Below are positions 42,716 through 52,294 of a stretch of DNA of 64,000 nucleotides, piece by piece. The notes beneath the pieces are model-generated. The model ran no database searches, was not told where the DNA came from, and saw nothing but the letters and a program-made list of their open reading frames with translations. The position numbers and the translations under genes are program-made. This stretch comes from Leptodesmis sichuanensis A121 (GTDB lineage: Bacteria; Cyanobacteriota; Cyanobacteriia; Leptolyngbyales; Leptolyngbyaceae). The stretch's first letter is position 1. Each line of letters starts with the position of its first letter. Location: the NCBI RefSeq assembly GCF_021379005.1, contig NZ_CP075171.1:1240001-1304000 (forward strand). Direction: 5' to 3'.

Positions 42716-42787
42716 AAGATGTATCTGTGGGATGCTAAAGGTATCTCATTCACAGCAATCTCATTCACAGCAGTTGAGAGATACATA

Positions 42788-43093
42788 ATGACTGGCTTGA
42801 TTTTAGTGTATGCATTGCTAGTCGCTATTGGCGGCATCGTTGGATATATCAAGGCAAGCAGCCAGCAATCCTTAATTTCTGGCTTAGTGAGCGGAATTGC
42901 CCTGGCGATCGCCTGGTTCCTCAGTTTGCAAAACCCCTCTGCTGGATTTGCCCTGGCAACTTTTCTGGCACTGGGTCTGTTGATCGTTTTCGCGATCCGC
43001 TTCCGTAAAACAGGGAAGTTGATGCCTGCGGGGTTAATGGCAGCATTGAGTTTAGTCGCTATGGTGATATTTGCAGTGAGTTGGTTGGGTTAA
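42788..43093 (+). CDS. TMEM14 family small membrane protein
   Basis: This 101-residue protein has four membrane segments and the TMEM14 pattern: ALLVAIGGIVGYIKASSQQS, SLISGLVSGIALAIAWFL, ALGLLIVFAIRFRKTGKLMP and AGLMAALSLVAMVIF. Plant FAX proteins of this family export fatty acids from chloroplasts. The cyanobacterial role is likely related but unproven. ATG 42788 is used. It ends 7 bp before nnr, so the two are probably in one operon. Confidence 0.9.
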   Translation: MTGLILVYALLVAIGGIVGYIKASSQQSLISGLVSGIALAIAWFLSLQNPSAGFALATFLALGLLIVFAIRFRKTGKLMPAGLMAALSLVAMVIFAVSWLG

Positions 43094-43100
43094 CCCGGTT

Positions 43101-44699
43101 ATGGCAGTCAAGAACCAATTGCGATCGCTTCAACACATCGTCGTCACGGCTGACCAGATGCGCCAGATTGAGGAGCGGGTGTTTGCCGCCGGAATGCCCG
43201 TACCCGCGCTGATGGAAAAGGTTGCTGGGCGAATTACCCAGCGGATTGCAGCGTTATTTTTGCCGCAGCCCGGATTGCGGGTGGGAATACTGGTCGGACC
43301 AGGGCACAACGGCGGTGATGCGCTGGTCGTTGCCCGTGAACTACATTTTCAGGGCTGTCAAGTCGTTATCTATCAACCATTTACCAAACTGAAAGAGTTG
43401 ACCGGACATCACGCTCAATATTGCAGCAGTCTGGGGATTCCAACCATTGAACAGGTAGCAGCTTTGCAGGAGTGTGACCTGTTGGTTGACGGACTGTTTG
43501 GCTTTGGTCTGGAGCGATCGCTCTCTGGCGACATTGCCAGTGCAGTTGAGCAAATCAATCAATGGCACAAACCCATCGTCAGCATCGATCTCCCATCCGG
43601 ACTCCATACCGATACGGGACAGGCATTAGGCACCGCCATTCAAGCCACGCATACCCTTTGCCTGGGACTCTGGAAACAGGGATTACTCCAGGATCAGGCA
43701 CTGGCTTACGTGGGACAGGCTGAACTGGTAGATTTTGATCTTCCCCTGGCAGATATTCATGCCGTCCTGGGAGACACTCCTCCCGTGCAACGGATTACCT
43801 CAGAAAGCGCGATCGCCCACCTGCCGTTGCCCCGATCGTTAACCGCGCACAAATACACTGCCGGCCATCTGCTGTTGATCTGTGGTTCCCGTCGCTATGC
43901 CGGAGCCGCGATTTTGAGTGGCCTGGGAGCACGAGCCAGTGGAGTAGGAATGCTGTCGATCGCTGTTCCCGCCTCTCTCCAACCCGTGCTCATGGCCCAG
44001 TTGCCAGAAGCCCTGGTCGTCGGTTGTCCAGAAACCCCATCCGGTGCGATTTTGTGCTTACCAGATGAGGTGCAGTTGGATAAATATTCTGCGATCGCCT
44101 GTGGCCCCGGACTCACGATGGAAGCCAAGCCTGTCGTGCGATCCGTGCTAGGTAGTTCTCTGCCCGTAGTGCTCGATGCAGATGGATTGAACATGGTGGC
44201 TGAATGGGGCACCTCCATGCTGGAACCTCGCACCGCTCCCACGATTCTGACTCCGCATCTGGGCGAGTTTAAGCGCCTGTTCCCCCATTTAGCCGAAACT
44301 CTGCCATGTCGAGTCACAGCAGTTCGGGAAGCCGCCGCCCAAACCGGAGCGATCGTCCTCCTGAAAGGCGCACGAGTCACCATCTCAGATTCTCACACCG
44401 TCTGGATCAACCCCGCCAGTACACCCGCCCTCGCACGCGGCGGCAGCGGCGATGTCTTAACCGGATTAATCGGCGGCCTCCTGGCCCAACCACTCGCCCA
44501 GCAGCAGACCCCGTCCCCCATCCCGCATTCCCCATCCCCCATCCCCAACCTCGTCCAATCCGCTGTCTGGTGGCATTCTCAGGCCGGCATCCTGGCCGCT
44601 CAGGAACGCACCGAATTAGGGGTTGATGCTCATACCCTGGCCCACTACCTCATTCCTGCACTCAAAACAATCTGTAAGAGCGATCGGTCATTCCTGTAG
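43101..44699 (+). CDS. nnr: Bifunctional NAD(P)H-hydrate epimerase / ADP-dependent dehydratase
   Basis: The 532-residue protein has an N-terminal epimerase (YjeF_N; GPGHNGGDALVVARELHFQG, VDGLFGFGLERSLSGD) and a C-terminal dehydratase (ADPLHSH-type core with GHLLLICGSRRYAGAAIL and ARGGSGDVLTGLIGGLL). It repairs hydrated NADH and NADPH. Residues about 470-483 (TPSPIPHSPSPIPN) come from an in-frame heptamer repeat near the end of the dehydratase domain. It faces nadB, so two NAD-related genes converge. Confidence 0.95.
   Translation: MAVKNQLRSLQHIVVTADQMRQIEERVFAAGMPVPALMEKVAGRITQRIAALFLPQPGLRVGILVGPGHNGGDALVVARELHFQGCQVVIYQPFTKLKELTGHHAQYCSSLGIPTIEQVAALQECDLLVDGLFGFGLERSLSGDIASAVEQINQWHKPIVSIDLPSGLHTDTGQALGTAIQATHTLCLGLWKQGLLQDQALAYVGQAELVDFDLPLADIHAVLGDTPPVQRITSESAIAHLPLPRSLTAHKYTAGHLLLICGSRRYAGAAILSGLGARASGVGMLSIAVPASLQPVLMAQLPEALVVGCPETPSGAILCLPDEVQLDKYSAIACGPGLTMEAKPVVRSVLGSSLPVVLDADGLNMVAEWGTSMLEPRTAPTILTPHLGEFKRLFPHLAETLPCRVTAVREAAAQTGAIVLLKGARVTISDSHTVWINPASTPALARGGSGDVLTGLIGGLLAQPLAQQQTPSPIPHSPSPIPNLVQSAVWWHSQAGILAAQERTELGVDAHTLAHYLIPALKTICKSDRSFL
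44509..44550. repeat. Heptamer repeat inserted in frame in nnr
   Basis: CCCCATC-type units encode alternating Ser, Pro and Ile residues in a surface region close to the C-terminus. Confidence 0.8.
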
Positions 44700-44768
44700 G
44701 GGGCATCAGTCATTCAGCATCAGTTCATTTCCCATCCACTCACCCACGCATCCACTCCCCACTCCCTC

Positions 44769-46487
44769 CTATTGGTCAACTGCTGCTGTCCACAAATGCG
44801 GAGTTTGAGAACGGAGATCCTGCTGCACCAGCGTATGTACCTGCCAGCCTGGATCGGTTTGAGGATAGTCCGATCGAAAGTGACCCCCGCGGCTTTCGGT
44901 ACGAAAATTCGCACTTTTCAGGATCAGCAAGGCAATATCCAGAAGATTGCGGGTTTCTGCCCAGGCTCGCAGCGATCGCTCCTCCTCTGCCGTCTGCAAG
45001 CAAAGGGATTGCTCTGGAACCAGAGTCTGGAGTATTTGACTGATCGGTAAGCAAGCAAACTCTTCCCGCCACTGCTCAACCTGAGCGATCGCCATTTCCA
45101 TCTGGGCAGCCTCCCGACAAATTCCAGCACTCTGCCACACCAGACGGGGTAACTCCTGGCGTAATTTTTTAATGCGGGTAATTTCCTCTAAGGAGCAGGA
45201 AATTTCAAGTTTTTGATTGACTGTAGATTGGGAATTGGGAATTGGGGATTGGGAATTGGAGATTACACCTGCATTTTGAACGTTGAATTTTGCACTATCC
45301 CCGAACTGTGCCCCAAACACCAGACATTCCAGGAGTGAGTTGCTGGCCAGACGATTGGCACCGTGAACTCCCGTACTGGCAGTTTCGCCCACAGCATAAA
45401 GACCGGGGATGGATGTGCGATTACCCAAATCCGTGGCAATTCCGCCCATCCAGTAGTGGGCCGCTGGAGTCACGGGAATCGGTTCCTGAAACACATCAAT
45501 GCCCCATCGGTGACAGACTTGAATAATGTTAGGAAATCGATGTTGAATGGTGGCCTGGGGAATCGAACGCAAATCCAGCCAGACGTGAGCATGGGCCGGA
45601 TCAGCACTGGTCTTTTGCAGATGATTAAAAATGGCCCGACTGACGACATCCCGGGGAGCCAGTTCTCCAGCCGGATGGTAGTCAAAGGCAAACCGATATC
45701 CCCGATCGTCCACTAAATGCGCTCCCTCCCCCCGTACTGCTTCACTGATCAAAAAATGGGGCGCACCAGGTTTTGTTAGAGCCGTTGGATGGAACTGTAC
45801 GAATTCCAGATCGCGCAGGATTGCTCCAGCCCGATAGGCGATCGCAACTCCATCTCCCGTACTCAAGGCTGGATTAGTCGTTTGGGCGAAGACTTGTCCC
45901 CCTCCCCCTGTTGCCAAAATCACCGCTCCCGCCTTTACCCAGAAAACCTGATTTTCGTAAAGTAAACTCACCCCCCGGCAGTGGCCATCAGATGAATCAA
46001 GCCATAAATCCAGGGTAAATGCCTGAATCACCTGAATATTATCCCGCTGCAAAACACGGGCAGCCAGGGTACTGACTACCGCCCTGCCTGTGGTGTCTGC
46101 CGCGTGTAGCACCCGCCGTCGCGAATGAGCAGCTTCCAGGGTCAGGGCAAGTTGTCCGTCGTGGCGATCGAAGCCGACTCCCAGATCCACCAGATTTTTG
46201 ATGCAGGACGAGGCATTTTCGACTAAAAATTGCACCGCCGCCCGATCGCAAAGTCCGGCTCCCGCCTGCAGAGTATCTTGAACGTGCAAATTGATAGAGT
46301 CCTGGGGATCAATGACGGCAGCAATTCCCCCCTGTGCCCAATCACTGGCGGAGAGAGACAGGGGTTCCTTGGTAATCAATCCCACCTGCAGAGATGGAGG
46401 AAGACATAGGGCCGTATACAGTCCGGCGGCTCCGGCTCCAATGACCAAAACATCAAAGGGTTGGGACAAGGAGAAGGCTGAAGACAT
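44769..46487 (-). CDS. nadB: L-aspartate oxidase
   Basis: From the ATG at 46487 it has 572 residues. It starts with the FAD-binding motif VLVIGAGAAGLYTALCL and has SASDWAQGGIAAVIDPQD, GFDRHDGQLALTLEAAHSRR and STGVHGANRLASNSLLE. It oxidises aspartate to iminoaspartate, the first step of NAD synthesis. Residues about 410-422 (SNSQSPIPNSQS) are an in-frame heptamer-repeat insertion between the FAD domain and the C-terminal helical domain. An earlier ATG at 46547 is unlikely. Confidence 0.96.
   Translation of the reverse strand: MSSAFSLSQPFDVLVIGAGAAGLYTALCLPPSLQVGLITKEPLSLSASDWAQGGIAAVIDPQDSINLHVQDTLQAGAGLCDRAAVQFLVENASSCIKNLVDLGVGFDRHDGQLALTLEAAHSRRRVLHAADTTGRAVVSTLAARVLQRDNIQVIQAFTLDLWLDSSDGHCRGVSLLYENQVFWVKAGAVILATGGGGQVFAQTTNPALSTGDGVAIAYRAGAILRDLEFVQFHPTALTKPGAPHFLISEAVRGEGAHLVDDRGYRFAFDYHPAGELAPRDVVSRAIFNHLQKTSADPAHAHVWLDLRSIPQATIQHRFPNIIQVCHRWGIDVFQEPIPVTPAAHYWMGGIATDLGNRTSIPGLYAVGETASTGVHGANRLASNSLLECLVFGAQFGDSAKFNVQNAGVISNSQSPIPNSQSTVNQKLEISCSLEEITRIKKLRQELPRLVWQSAGICREAAQMEMAIAQVEQWREEFACLPISQILQTLVPEQSLCLQTAEEERSLRAWAETRNLLDIALLILKSANFRTESRGGHFRSDYPQTDPGWQVHTLVQQDLRSQTPHLWTAAVDQ
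45226..45263. repeat. Heptamer repeat inserted in frame in nadB
   Basis: Repeated GGGAATT and GGGGATT units lengthen the linker before the C-terminal helical domain. Confidence 0.82.
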
Positions 46488-46573
46488 GCAATTAAAGCCG
46501 TAAACAGAAAAAAATTGCTCTCTGTCCTGGAATCGGGCATCGAGCAATTCAGAAAATTAATATTAAGTGTAGA

Positions 46574-47029
46574 TTAACGGTAAATTCCGTTATTGATTCG
46601 ATCGGCACCTTCCACCAGAGCAGATTCCACAGAGGTGACTGTAAAGTTGCTCAGATTGTTTTTGAGAACTTCCTTTTGCTGTTGAGTCAGGCCAGGAATA
46701 TCCAGAACATCATCAACATTCTCATAGGGAGCATTCTTAACAATGATGCCAGCAAGGGTTGGGTATAGCCCTTGATACTGTCTGAATGCGCGAACGTTAG
46801 TATTATTAAGATCTAATTTTTGACCAAACTCACTGGCTAGTTTCTCACTCACGGCATCGCGCACCTTTTCCTCAGCAGCCGCAATCAACGTTGAGTTGCC
46901 AGTCTGCCAGGTGAGTTGAGCCAGGGTATTAGCGTCAGAACTCAAAGCAGCCGCGATCGCGGATTCAGACACTCCAAACCAGCCGAGTAAGCCAACCAAC
47001 AGGGTTAGCAGACACAGGACTCGTCTCAT
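46574..47029 (-). CDS. psbU: Photosystem II extrinsic protein U (12 kDa)
   Basis: The 151-residue precursor has a thylakoid signal peptide ([24 protein letters not shown] cleavage region) and a PsbU core: [39 protein letters not shown] and [17 protein letters not shown]. PsbU stabilises the manganese cluster on the lumenal side of photosystem II. I chose ATG 47029, with AGAGG about 10 bases upstream. ATG 47047 would add six residues. Confidence 0.96.
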   Translation of the reverse strand: MRRVLCLLTLLVGLLGWFGVSESAIAAALSSDANTLAQLTWQTGNSTLIAAAEEKVRDAVSEKLASEFGQKLDLNNTNVRAFRQYQGLYPTLAGIIVKNAPYENVDDVLDIPGLTQQQKEVLKNNLSNFTVTSVESALVEGADRINNGIYR

Positions 47030-47136
47030 AAAATTTATACCTCTCATTTCATTCCCACGGAGTCTATATATGCATTTATTAGAGCCTATCATTTCCTGGT
47101 CACTATCTGCTGGCAGATTCTCAGGAAGACTTTTTC

Positions 47137-48198
47137 TCAAGACACATCAGGCTTGTGCTCCAGTTGGCCTTCTTTCTTTTTAAGAAAGGCATCCAGTTCT
47201 GCAAAGGAGCAGGCATAGGCAATGGCGGGAGCATCATATCCCCGCAGGTTGACCGTGTACTGACCAAATAGAGTCTCGTCAGCACCCAGAGTCGATAAAC
47301 ATTGGAACGTCGTTTTTCCAACGGCTACATCCTTACCGATCTGCTTCGTAGAGGTTTCTAGCCGGAAGGCGGCATTCACCGTGTCACCCAACGCGGTGTA
47401 GTCGGGGCGATCGCCGCTGCCCGTATTTCCTACCATCGCATAGCCCGTATTAATCCCGGCACCAATTCTCAGTGGGAAGGGCAGCGGATAGAGGTTATAG
47501 AGATCGGTAGTCATTTTGTGTAAGGCGCTGAGAGCGTGGAGAATTTTCAGCATTTCATCATCGCCTACTTCCTGAGCACCGTGGATCCACACGGCCATCA
47601 CCGCATCTCCAATGTATTTATCAACCCAACTGTCGTATTGTCGAATAATATCTCCGGCGTGTCGAAACCAGGTGCCAATCATTTCAGAAAGAATCTTTTC
47701 ATCTAACTGGCGAGTCAGCCCCGTAAAGTTGCGAATATCAACAACCAGAACAGAAATCAAGCGTCGGACATGCAGGGTTGCCGTTGCCGTAAATTCCCTG
47801 GAATCCATTCCAGCACTGTCCTCGTCTTCCTCGGGCTTAGGATGGGTAGGGATCGGGCAGTAAAATTCCAGTTCCGTCTGGCCAAAGGTGAGACGATCGC
47901 CATTGTTTAGGGTAACAGGAATGCTGACCCGCCGACCATTGACAAACGAGCCATTGCGGCTTCCCAGATCAATTAAGTAAAACTCTCCCGTTTCCATGTA
48001 CTGCAACATCGCATGGTTACGAGAGATCCAGCGATCGGGCAGGACAAAGTTATTATCCTCACTACGACCGATTGTCCAGCAATTACTTCCTGTCAGGAGT
48101 AAGCGCCGGTAACCAGAATCGGTCCGCAGAAGCAGATGGGGTGTGGGTTGGGTTGTCACCACAGACTGTGAAAAACGTAATTCTTCCCTATGATGCAT
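47137..48198 (-). CDS. FHA domain + adenylate/guanylate cyclase
   Basis: The 353-residue protein has an N-terminal FHA domain ([34 protein letters not shown]) that binds phosphothreonine. It also has a class III cyclase domain ([47 protein letters not shown]). The first and second Asp are the metal ligands. It should make cAMP or cGMP in response to a phosphoprotein. It lies between psbU and the DUF3120 gene on the same strand, about 108 bp upstream of psbU. Confidence 0.93.
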   Translation of the reverse strand: MHHREELRFSQSVVTTQPTPHLLLRTDSGYRRLLLTGSNCWTIGRSEDNNFVLPDRWISRNHAMLQYMETGEFYLIDLGSRNGSFVNGRRVSIPVTLNNGDRLTFGQTELEFYCPIPTHPKPEEDEDSAGMDSREFTATATLHVRRLISVLVVDIRNFTGLTRQLDEKILSEMIGTWFRHAGDIIRQYDSWVDKYIGDAVMAVWIHGAQEVGDDEMLKILHALSALHKMTTDLYNLYPLPFPLRIGAGINTGYAMVGNTGSGDRPDYTALGDTVNAAFRLETSTKQIGKDVAVGKTTFQCLSTLGADETLFGQYTVNLRGYDAPAIAYACSFAELDAFLKKKEGQLEHKPDVS

Positions 48199-48326
48199 CC
48201 TGACACATCCATTAGGGTCAGTGTAAGAGCTTAAACCAGATTTGCCCGAATTTTTTTTACTCGAACTTACTCCAGCCTAACAGCCAGTTAGCCAGTTGTC
48301 CCACTTCAAATTCAGGTCGTTCCGAA

Positions 48327-49058
48327 CTAGGCCAAACAAGCAGCCACCCAGAACAAGCCATCAACCAGAAGGGTACTCACAACTGCGCCACCAAAGGCCC
48401 ACCAGTGGATTTTCTGAGAAGCCAGAGGCAACAGACTGAGAGCCAGCAGCAGACTAGCCAGTATGATAGCCCAAGCAATTCCCCAAGGGGTCTGTATTTG
48501 AGCGATCGCACTTTGGAAGATGGGTCGAGCAGACATTTCGCCCACCTGCATTAGAGTGCGCCAATGAGGGATGAGATCTACCAAGTAAAAGTAAATATCT
48601 GTGACAACGGTTCCCAGCAAGGATCCGAGATAAAAGAAATTGCCAACTTTATTCTCTCTTCGGGAAATTCCCCAAAGCGCAAAGGGTAAGCCGATCGCCT
48701 CAACTGGCAGATGGTACAGCGGTTCCCAACGCAGCCAGCCCCAATACAGAGAGCCTGCCAGCCACGTCCAGGTAAACCCAATGAGTAAATCTCCCCACAC
48801 CTGAGTTTGGCGATCAGCCTGGAGCCAGCGCCCCAATCCCAACCAACCTACAGTAAAAAACAGGCTGACCCAGGGAAGCGATCGCACCAGAGGGGCCTGG
48901 ATAAACACGGGAACAGAAACTAAGAAGATGGCAGCGGCAAACAACAGCCATTGCTTTCGTTGTATAGCCTGAGCAGAGGCAACAGGCAATGCATCTAAAT
49001 CTGGCAGACAGACGAGAGCTGGAGCAACGTAACTGGATGATGGCGTAGAGGAAATCAA
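48327..49058 (-). CDS. DUF3120 family membrane protein
   Basis: This 243-residue protein has about 6-7 membrane segments, with WLLFAAAIFLVSVPVFIQAP, FTWTWLAGSLYWGWLRWEPL and NFFYLGSLLGTVVTDIYFY. The family is confined largely to cyanobacteria and its function is unknown. The gene is 128 bp upstream of the FHA-cyclase on the same strand. Confidence 0.85.
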   Translation of the reverse strand: MISSTPSSSYVAPALVCLPDLDALPVASAQAIQRKQWLLFAAAIFLVSVPVFIQAPLVRSLPWVSLFFTVGWLGLGRWLQADRQTQVWGDLLIGFTWTWLAGSLYWGWLRWEPLYHLPVEAIGLPFALWGISRRENKVGNFFYLGSLLGTVVTDIYFYLVDLIPHWRTLMQVGEMSARPIFQSAIAQIQTPWGIAWAIILASLLLALSLLPLASQKIHWWAFGGAVVSTLLVDGLFWVAACLA

Positions 49059-49488
49059 GGGCTTATGAAAAATGAGTGGACAATATACAATCGTTAATAC
49101 TTCTTATTTACTTTACTTTATTTAATATATCAAGCTAAACAACTTAATCTATTGCTTCACCATATCCCCCCCAGGGGCATACGTTTATCTTACACAGAAT
49201 CTCTCAGTTCTGGAATCTCTCTATATTTGTAATGGCTATGGGAATACTCAGAAAGATCTAAACTGACGGCTTGTCCTAACGTTAAAGATTTGGTAGGGTT
49301 CCAGTCGAACTACAGACAGCGCGGATATCTTTTGAGATAGTTGCAAGCAGTTTCATTCACCGTTTTTGCCACGATGTGGTCGGCCCCTGGGCACCTGTTC
49401 TCTCAATTCGGATGATTGAACCGAACAATACAGGAGTGAGTCATTCGATAGAGATCTTCTGATAAAAACGTTGAAACCGAGGAGTTAA
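49059..49488. other. Divergent intergenic region, no gene seen
   Basis: 430 bp between the DUF3120 gene and uppP. It has an A/T-rich block at 49095-49145 (promoter material) and no frame or RNA I can support. Confidence 0.6.
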
Positions 49489-50442
49489 ATGCAAGTACTC
49501 AACTTACATCCGGCATTAGCATTCAGTCATAACAGTGGGGTGAGCCATCTGGCCTCCTGGTTGGCAGTGGCCGAGCCTGCCACAACGGCTGCTCCGTCAG
49601 TTGGCTTTTTTGAAGGCATCTTTCAGGCGATCGTGTTGGGACTGGTGCAGGGCATTACAGAATTTCTACCCATCAGCAGCACCGCACACCTGTTAGTCTT
49701 TACCCAGGCATTTGGTTGGAGCCTGCTGGGAGAAAAGTACTTTGTCGATGCAATCCAGTTTGGTAGTGTGGTTGCCGTTGTTCTGTACTTCTGGAAAGAT
49801 ATTCGCCAAATTTTGTCAGGATCCTGGCACGCCTATCAAGACAAAGACTGGCAACGGGAAGAATGGAAGATTCTGGTTGGTATCGCCGTGGGAACCCTGC
49901 CGGCCCTGATAGGGGGATTAATTATTAAGAAGGTGTTACCGGAAGCAACTCAGGCATTTCTGAATGGAGCGCTGGTGATCGCCGTTATGTCCATCATTAT
50001 GGCGTTGCTGTTGGGATTGGCGGAGAAGATTGGTAGCCGCAAACGAGACTTTGACTCCTTAGAAATTAAGGATGGAATTTTGGTTGGCCTCGGTCAAATG
50101 ATTGCGCTGATTCCTGGAGCCTCCCGATCGGGTTCCACCCTGACTACCGCCATGTTTTTGGGTCTGGAGCGACAAACCGCTGCCCGCTTTTCTTTCCTGC
50201 TGGGCATCCCCACCCTGACGATCGCCACCCTCTACGAAGCTAAAGAAGCTCTGCATCACCCCGAACTAGGCACTCCTTTACTGGTTGGTATCGTCTCCTC
50301 CTTCATCTTTTCCTACCTGGCGATCGCCTGGTTACTCCAATTCCTGCAACGGCAAAGCACCTGGGTTTTCGTCTGGTATCGCCTCGCCTTTGGAGCCACC
50401 TTACTGACCGCCATCGCGATCGGCTGGCTCAAGAGCGCGTAA
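49489..50442 (+). CDS. uppP: Undecaprenyl-diphosphate phosphatase
   Basis: The 317-residue protein has the BacA/UppP motifs GITEFLPISSTAHL and PGASRSGSTLTTAMFLG and about 8 membrane segments. It recycles the lipid carrier of peptidoglycan and polysaccharide synthesis. GAGGAG six bases upstream supports ATG 49489, although this gives about 38 extra N-terminal residues before homology begins at FFEGIFQAIVLGLVQ. Confidence 0.96.
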   Translation: MQVLNLHPALAFSHNSGVSHLASWLAVAEPATTAAPSVGFFEGIFQAIVLGLVQGITEFLPISSTAHLLVFTQAFGWSLLGEKYFVDAIQFGSVVAVVLYFWKDIRQILSGSWHAYQDKDWQREEWKILVGIAVGTLPALIGGLIIKKVLPEATQAFLNGALVIAVMSIIMALLLGLAEKIGSRKRDFDSLEIKDGILVGLGQMIALIPGASRSGSTLTTAMFLGLERQTAARFSFLLGIPTLTIATLYEAKEALHHPELGTPLLVGIVSSFIFSYLAIAWLLQFLQRQSTWVFVWYRLAFGATLLTAIAIGWLKSA

Positions 50443-50447
50443 GAATA

Positions 50448-50496
50448 GAGTTATGAGTTTTAAGTTCTAAGTTCATTAACTTAAGACTCATAACTC
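50448..50496. repeat. Inverted repeat made of heptamer-type units after uppP
   Basis: GAGTTATGAGT and ACTCATAACTC are inverted around a core with TTAAGTT and AACTTAA, so a long A/T-rich hairpin can form just after the uppP stop. It may stabilise or end the transcript. Confidence 0.6.
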
Positions 50497-50518
50497 AAAA
50501 CTTAAAACTTCTCACGCT

Positions 50519-51853
50519 ATGAGCGCTTCCACTCTCCGTCCTGCCCTGATTACTGCTGTATTGCCAGATTCGATCGCCGCAGAGGTGGGGTTTGAGGCGG
50601 GCGATCGCTTGGTGGCCATCAATGGTCAGCGTCCCAGAGATTTAATTGATTACCGCTTTCTCTGTGCGGATGAGGTGCTGGAACTGGAAGTTCTGGATGC
50701 CAGTGGTAAAACTCATCACGTCGAGATTGAAAAGGACTACGACGAGGATCTGGGACTGGAGTTTGAGTCAGCGCTATTCGATAACCTGATTCAGTGCAAC
50801 AACCGCTGTCCGTTTTGCTTTATTGATCAGCAGCCTCCTGGAAAGCGAGACACCCTCTACCTGAAAGATGATGACTATCGCCTGAGTTTCCTCTACGGCA
50901 GCTATCTCACGCTTACCAATCTGACTCAGCGCGAGTGGGAGCGGATTGAGCAGATGCACCTGTCCCCGTTGTTTGTCTCGGTTCACGCTACAGAGCCAGA
51001 GGTACGTATACGTTTACTGAAAAATCCCCGTGCTGGTCAGCTATTAGAGCAATTGGCCTGGTTCCAGGAGCGTGGCCTGCAAATCCATGCTCAGGTGGTT
51101 CTCTGCCCTGGGATTAATGATCGGGAACATCTCACCCGTACCCTGCTGGATCTGGCTCATTTTCATCAAGGAGACATTCCTGCCGTCGCTTCTGTGGCTG
51201 TTGTTCCTGTCGGTCTGACGCGCTTTCGTCCCAGTGAAGATGAACTGATGCCAGTGACACCGGACAAAGCCAGGGAAGTAATTGCTCAGGTACAGGAACT
51301 GCAAGCCAAATTTCGCCAACAGTTAGGCTCTACCTTTGCCTGGTTAGCCGATGAGTGGTTTCTGATTGCAGGCCAGGAATTGCCCCCAGAATCCCACTAT
51401 GAAGACTATCCGCAAATCGGCAATGGAGTCGGTTCTATTCGCCAGTTCCTCAAGGCATTTCAGAAAGCGGCGAAGAAGTTACCCAAGAAATTACCTGCGC
51501 CCCGTCACTATACCTGGATTGTTGGCAATGCCGTCGAGCAAGCCTTTCAGCCGATCGTAAAACGACTAAATCAGGTGGCAGGCTTGCAGGTACGGATGGT
51601 GGCGATCGCCAGCCAGTACTGGGGCCAGGAAATCTCCGTCACAGGTTTGATTACAGGCCAAGACATTCTGCAAACACTCCAGGGGCAGGATCTTGGTGAT
51701 GCCGTCCTGATACCCTCCGTCATGCTCAAACACGACGATCCCCGGTTTTTAGATGACATGACAGTTGAGGAATTAAGCAGTCATCTCAAGGCTAAGATTT
51801 TATCTGTTGGGGATGTTGAAGAATTAGTAGAAATATTCAGAGATAAAAATTAA
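50519..51853 (+). CDS. TIGR03279 family radical SAM protein
   Basis: The 444-residue protein starts with a PDZ-like stretch (IAAEVGFEAGDRLVAING). A radical-SAM core follows with Cys93, Cys97 and Cys100 (CNNRCPFCF) for the 4Fe-4S cluster. The C-terminal part, with GNAVEQAFQPIVKRLNQVAG and GLITGQDILQTLQGQ, is the DUF512-type domain. This combination is a cyanobacterial family of unknown reaction. It follows uppP by 76 bp. Confidence 0.93.
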   Translation: MSASTLRPALITAVLPDSIAAEVGFEAGDRLVAINGQRPRDLIDYRFLCADEVLELEVLDASGKTHHVEIEKDYDEDLGLEFESALFDNLIQCNNRCPFCFIDQQPPGKRDTLYLKDDDYRLSFLYGSYLTLTNLTQREWERIEQMHLSPLFVSVHATEPEVRIRLLKNPRAGQLLEQLAWFQERGLQIHAQVVLCPGINDREHLTRTLLDLAHFHQGDIPAVASVAVVPVGLTRFRPSEDELMPVTPDKAREVIAQVQELQAKFRQQLGSTFAWLADEWFLIAGQELPPESHYEDYPQIGNGVGSIRQFLKAFQKAAKKLPKKLPAPRHYTWIVGNAVEQAFQPIVKRLNQVAGLQVRMVAIASQYWGQEISVTGLITGQDILQTLQGQDLGDAVLIPSVMLKHDDPRFLDDMTVEELSSHLKAKILSVGDVEELVEIFRDKN

Positions 51854-52294
51854 TACTCAGGGCAATTGCACCTAACTTGTATCAATTGTACTTAACAGAC
51901 CTGTGGGTTAGTGGGCCTGTTCAGAGCTAGAGCACCGGTACAGAATTGGGACAAGCCGATACGGCCTTCACCCTCGACTGAGCGCAAAACACGATTTGCT
52001 GTCCCCATCGTGTCTCTATTCCTTATCCTGGCAGGAGGTCTAGACATGGTAGTTGGCTGAGATCATCTCAGACCTCTATCTTCAAGGTCAGGGTTAGGAA
52101 TCCTGATATTCAAAAGGGCAAAAGCGAAGGCTATCGCATTCTCTACCAGTTGGTTATTATATGGGCGATCGCAACCTTACGAAGTATGTCATTCATTGTT
52201 TAGACGGGCTAAAAGTGGGCCACAGTGAAGAGGGGAAGGATGCGTCTTGGCTGATTGCTCCTAACCTTTGAGCCTGATTGGTTCAATCCTGCCT
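51854..52294. other. Leader region upstream of chlD with inverted repeats
   Basis: 441 bp. It contains a degenerate dispersed-repeat copy (CTAGAGCACCGGTACAGAAT, 51927-51946) and nested inverted repeats at 52035-52076 (GAGGTCT with AGACCTC; CTGAGAT-C-ATCTCAG). No convincing gene. The nested hairpins could influence chlD expression. Confidence 0.6.

Noticed and set aside
52161-52271. Short frame of 36 residues before chlD
   Set aside because: No ribosome site and no recognisable sequence; likely chance.
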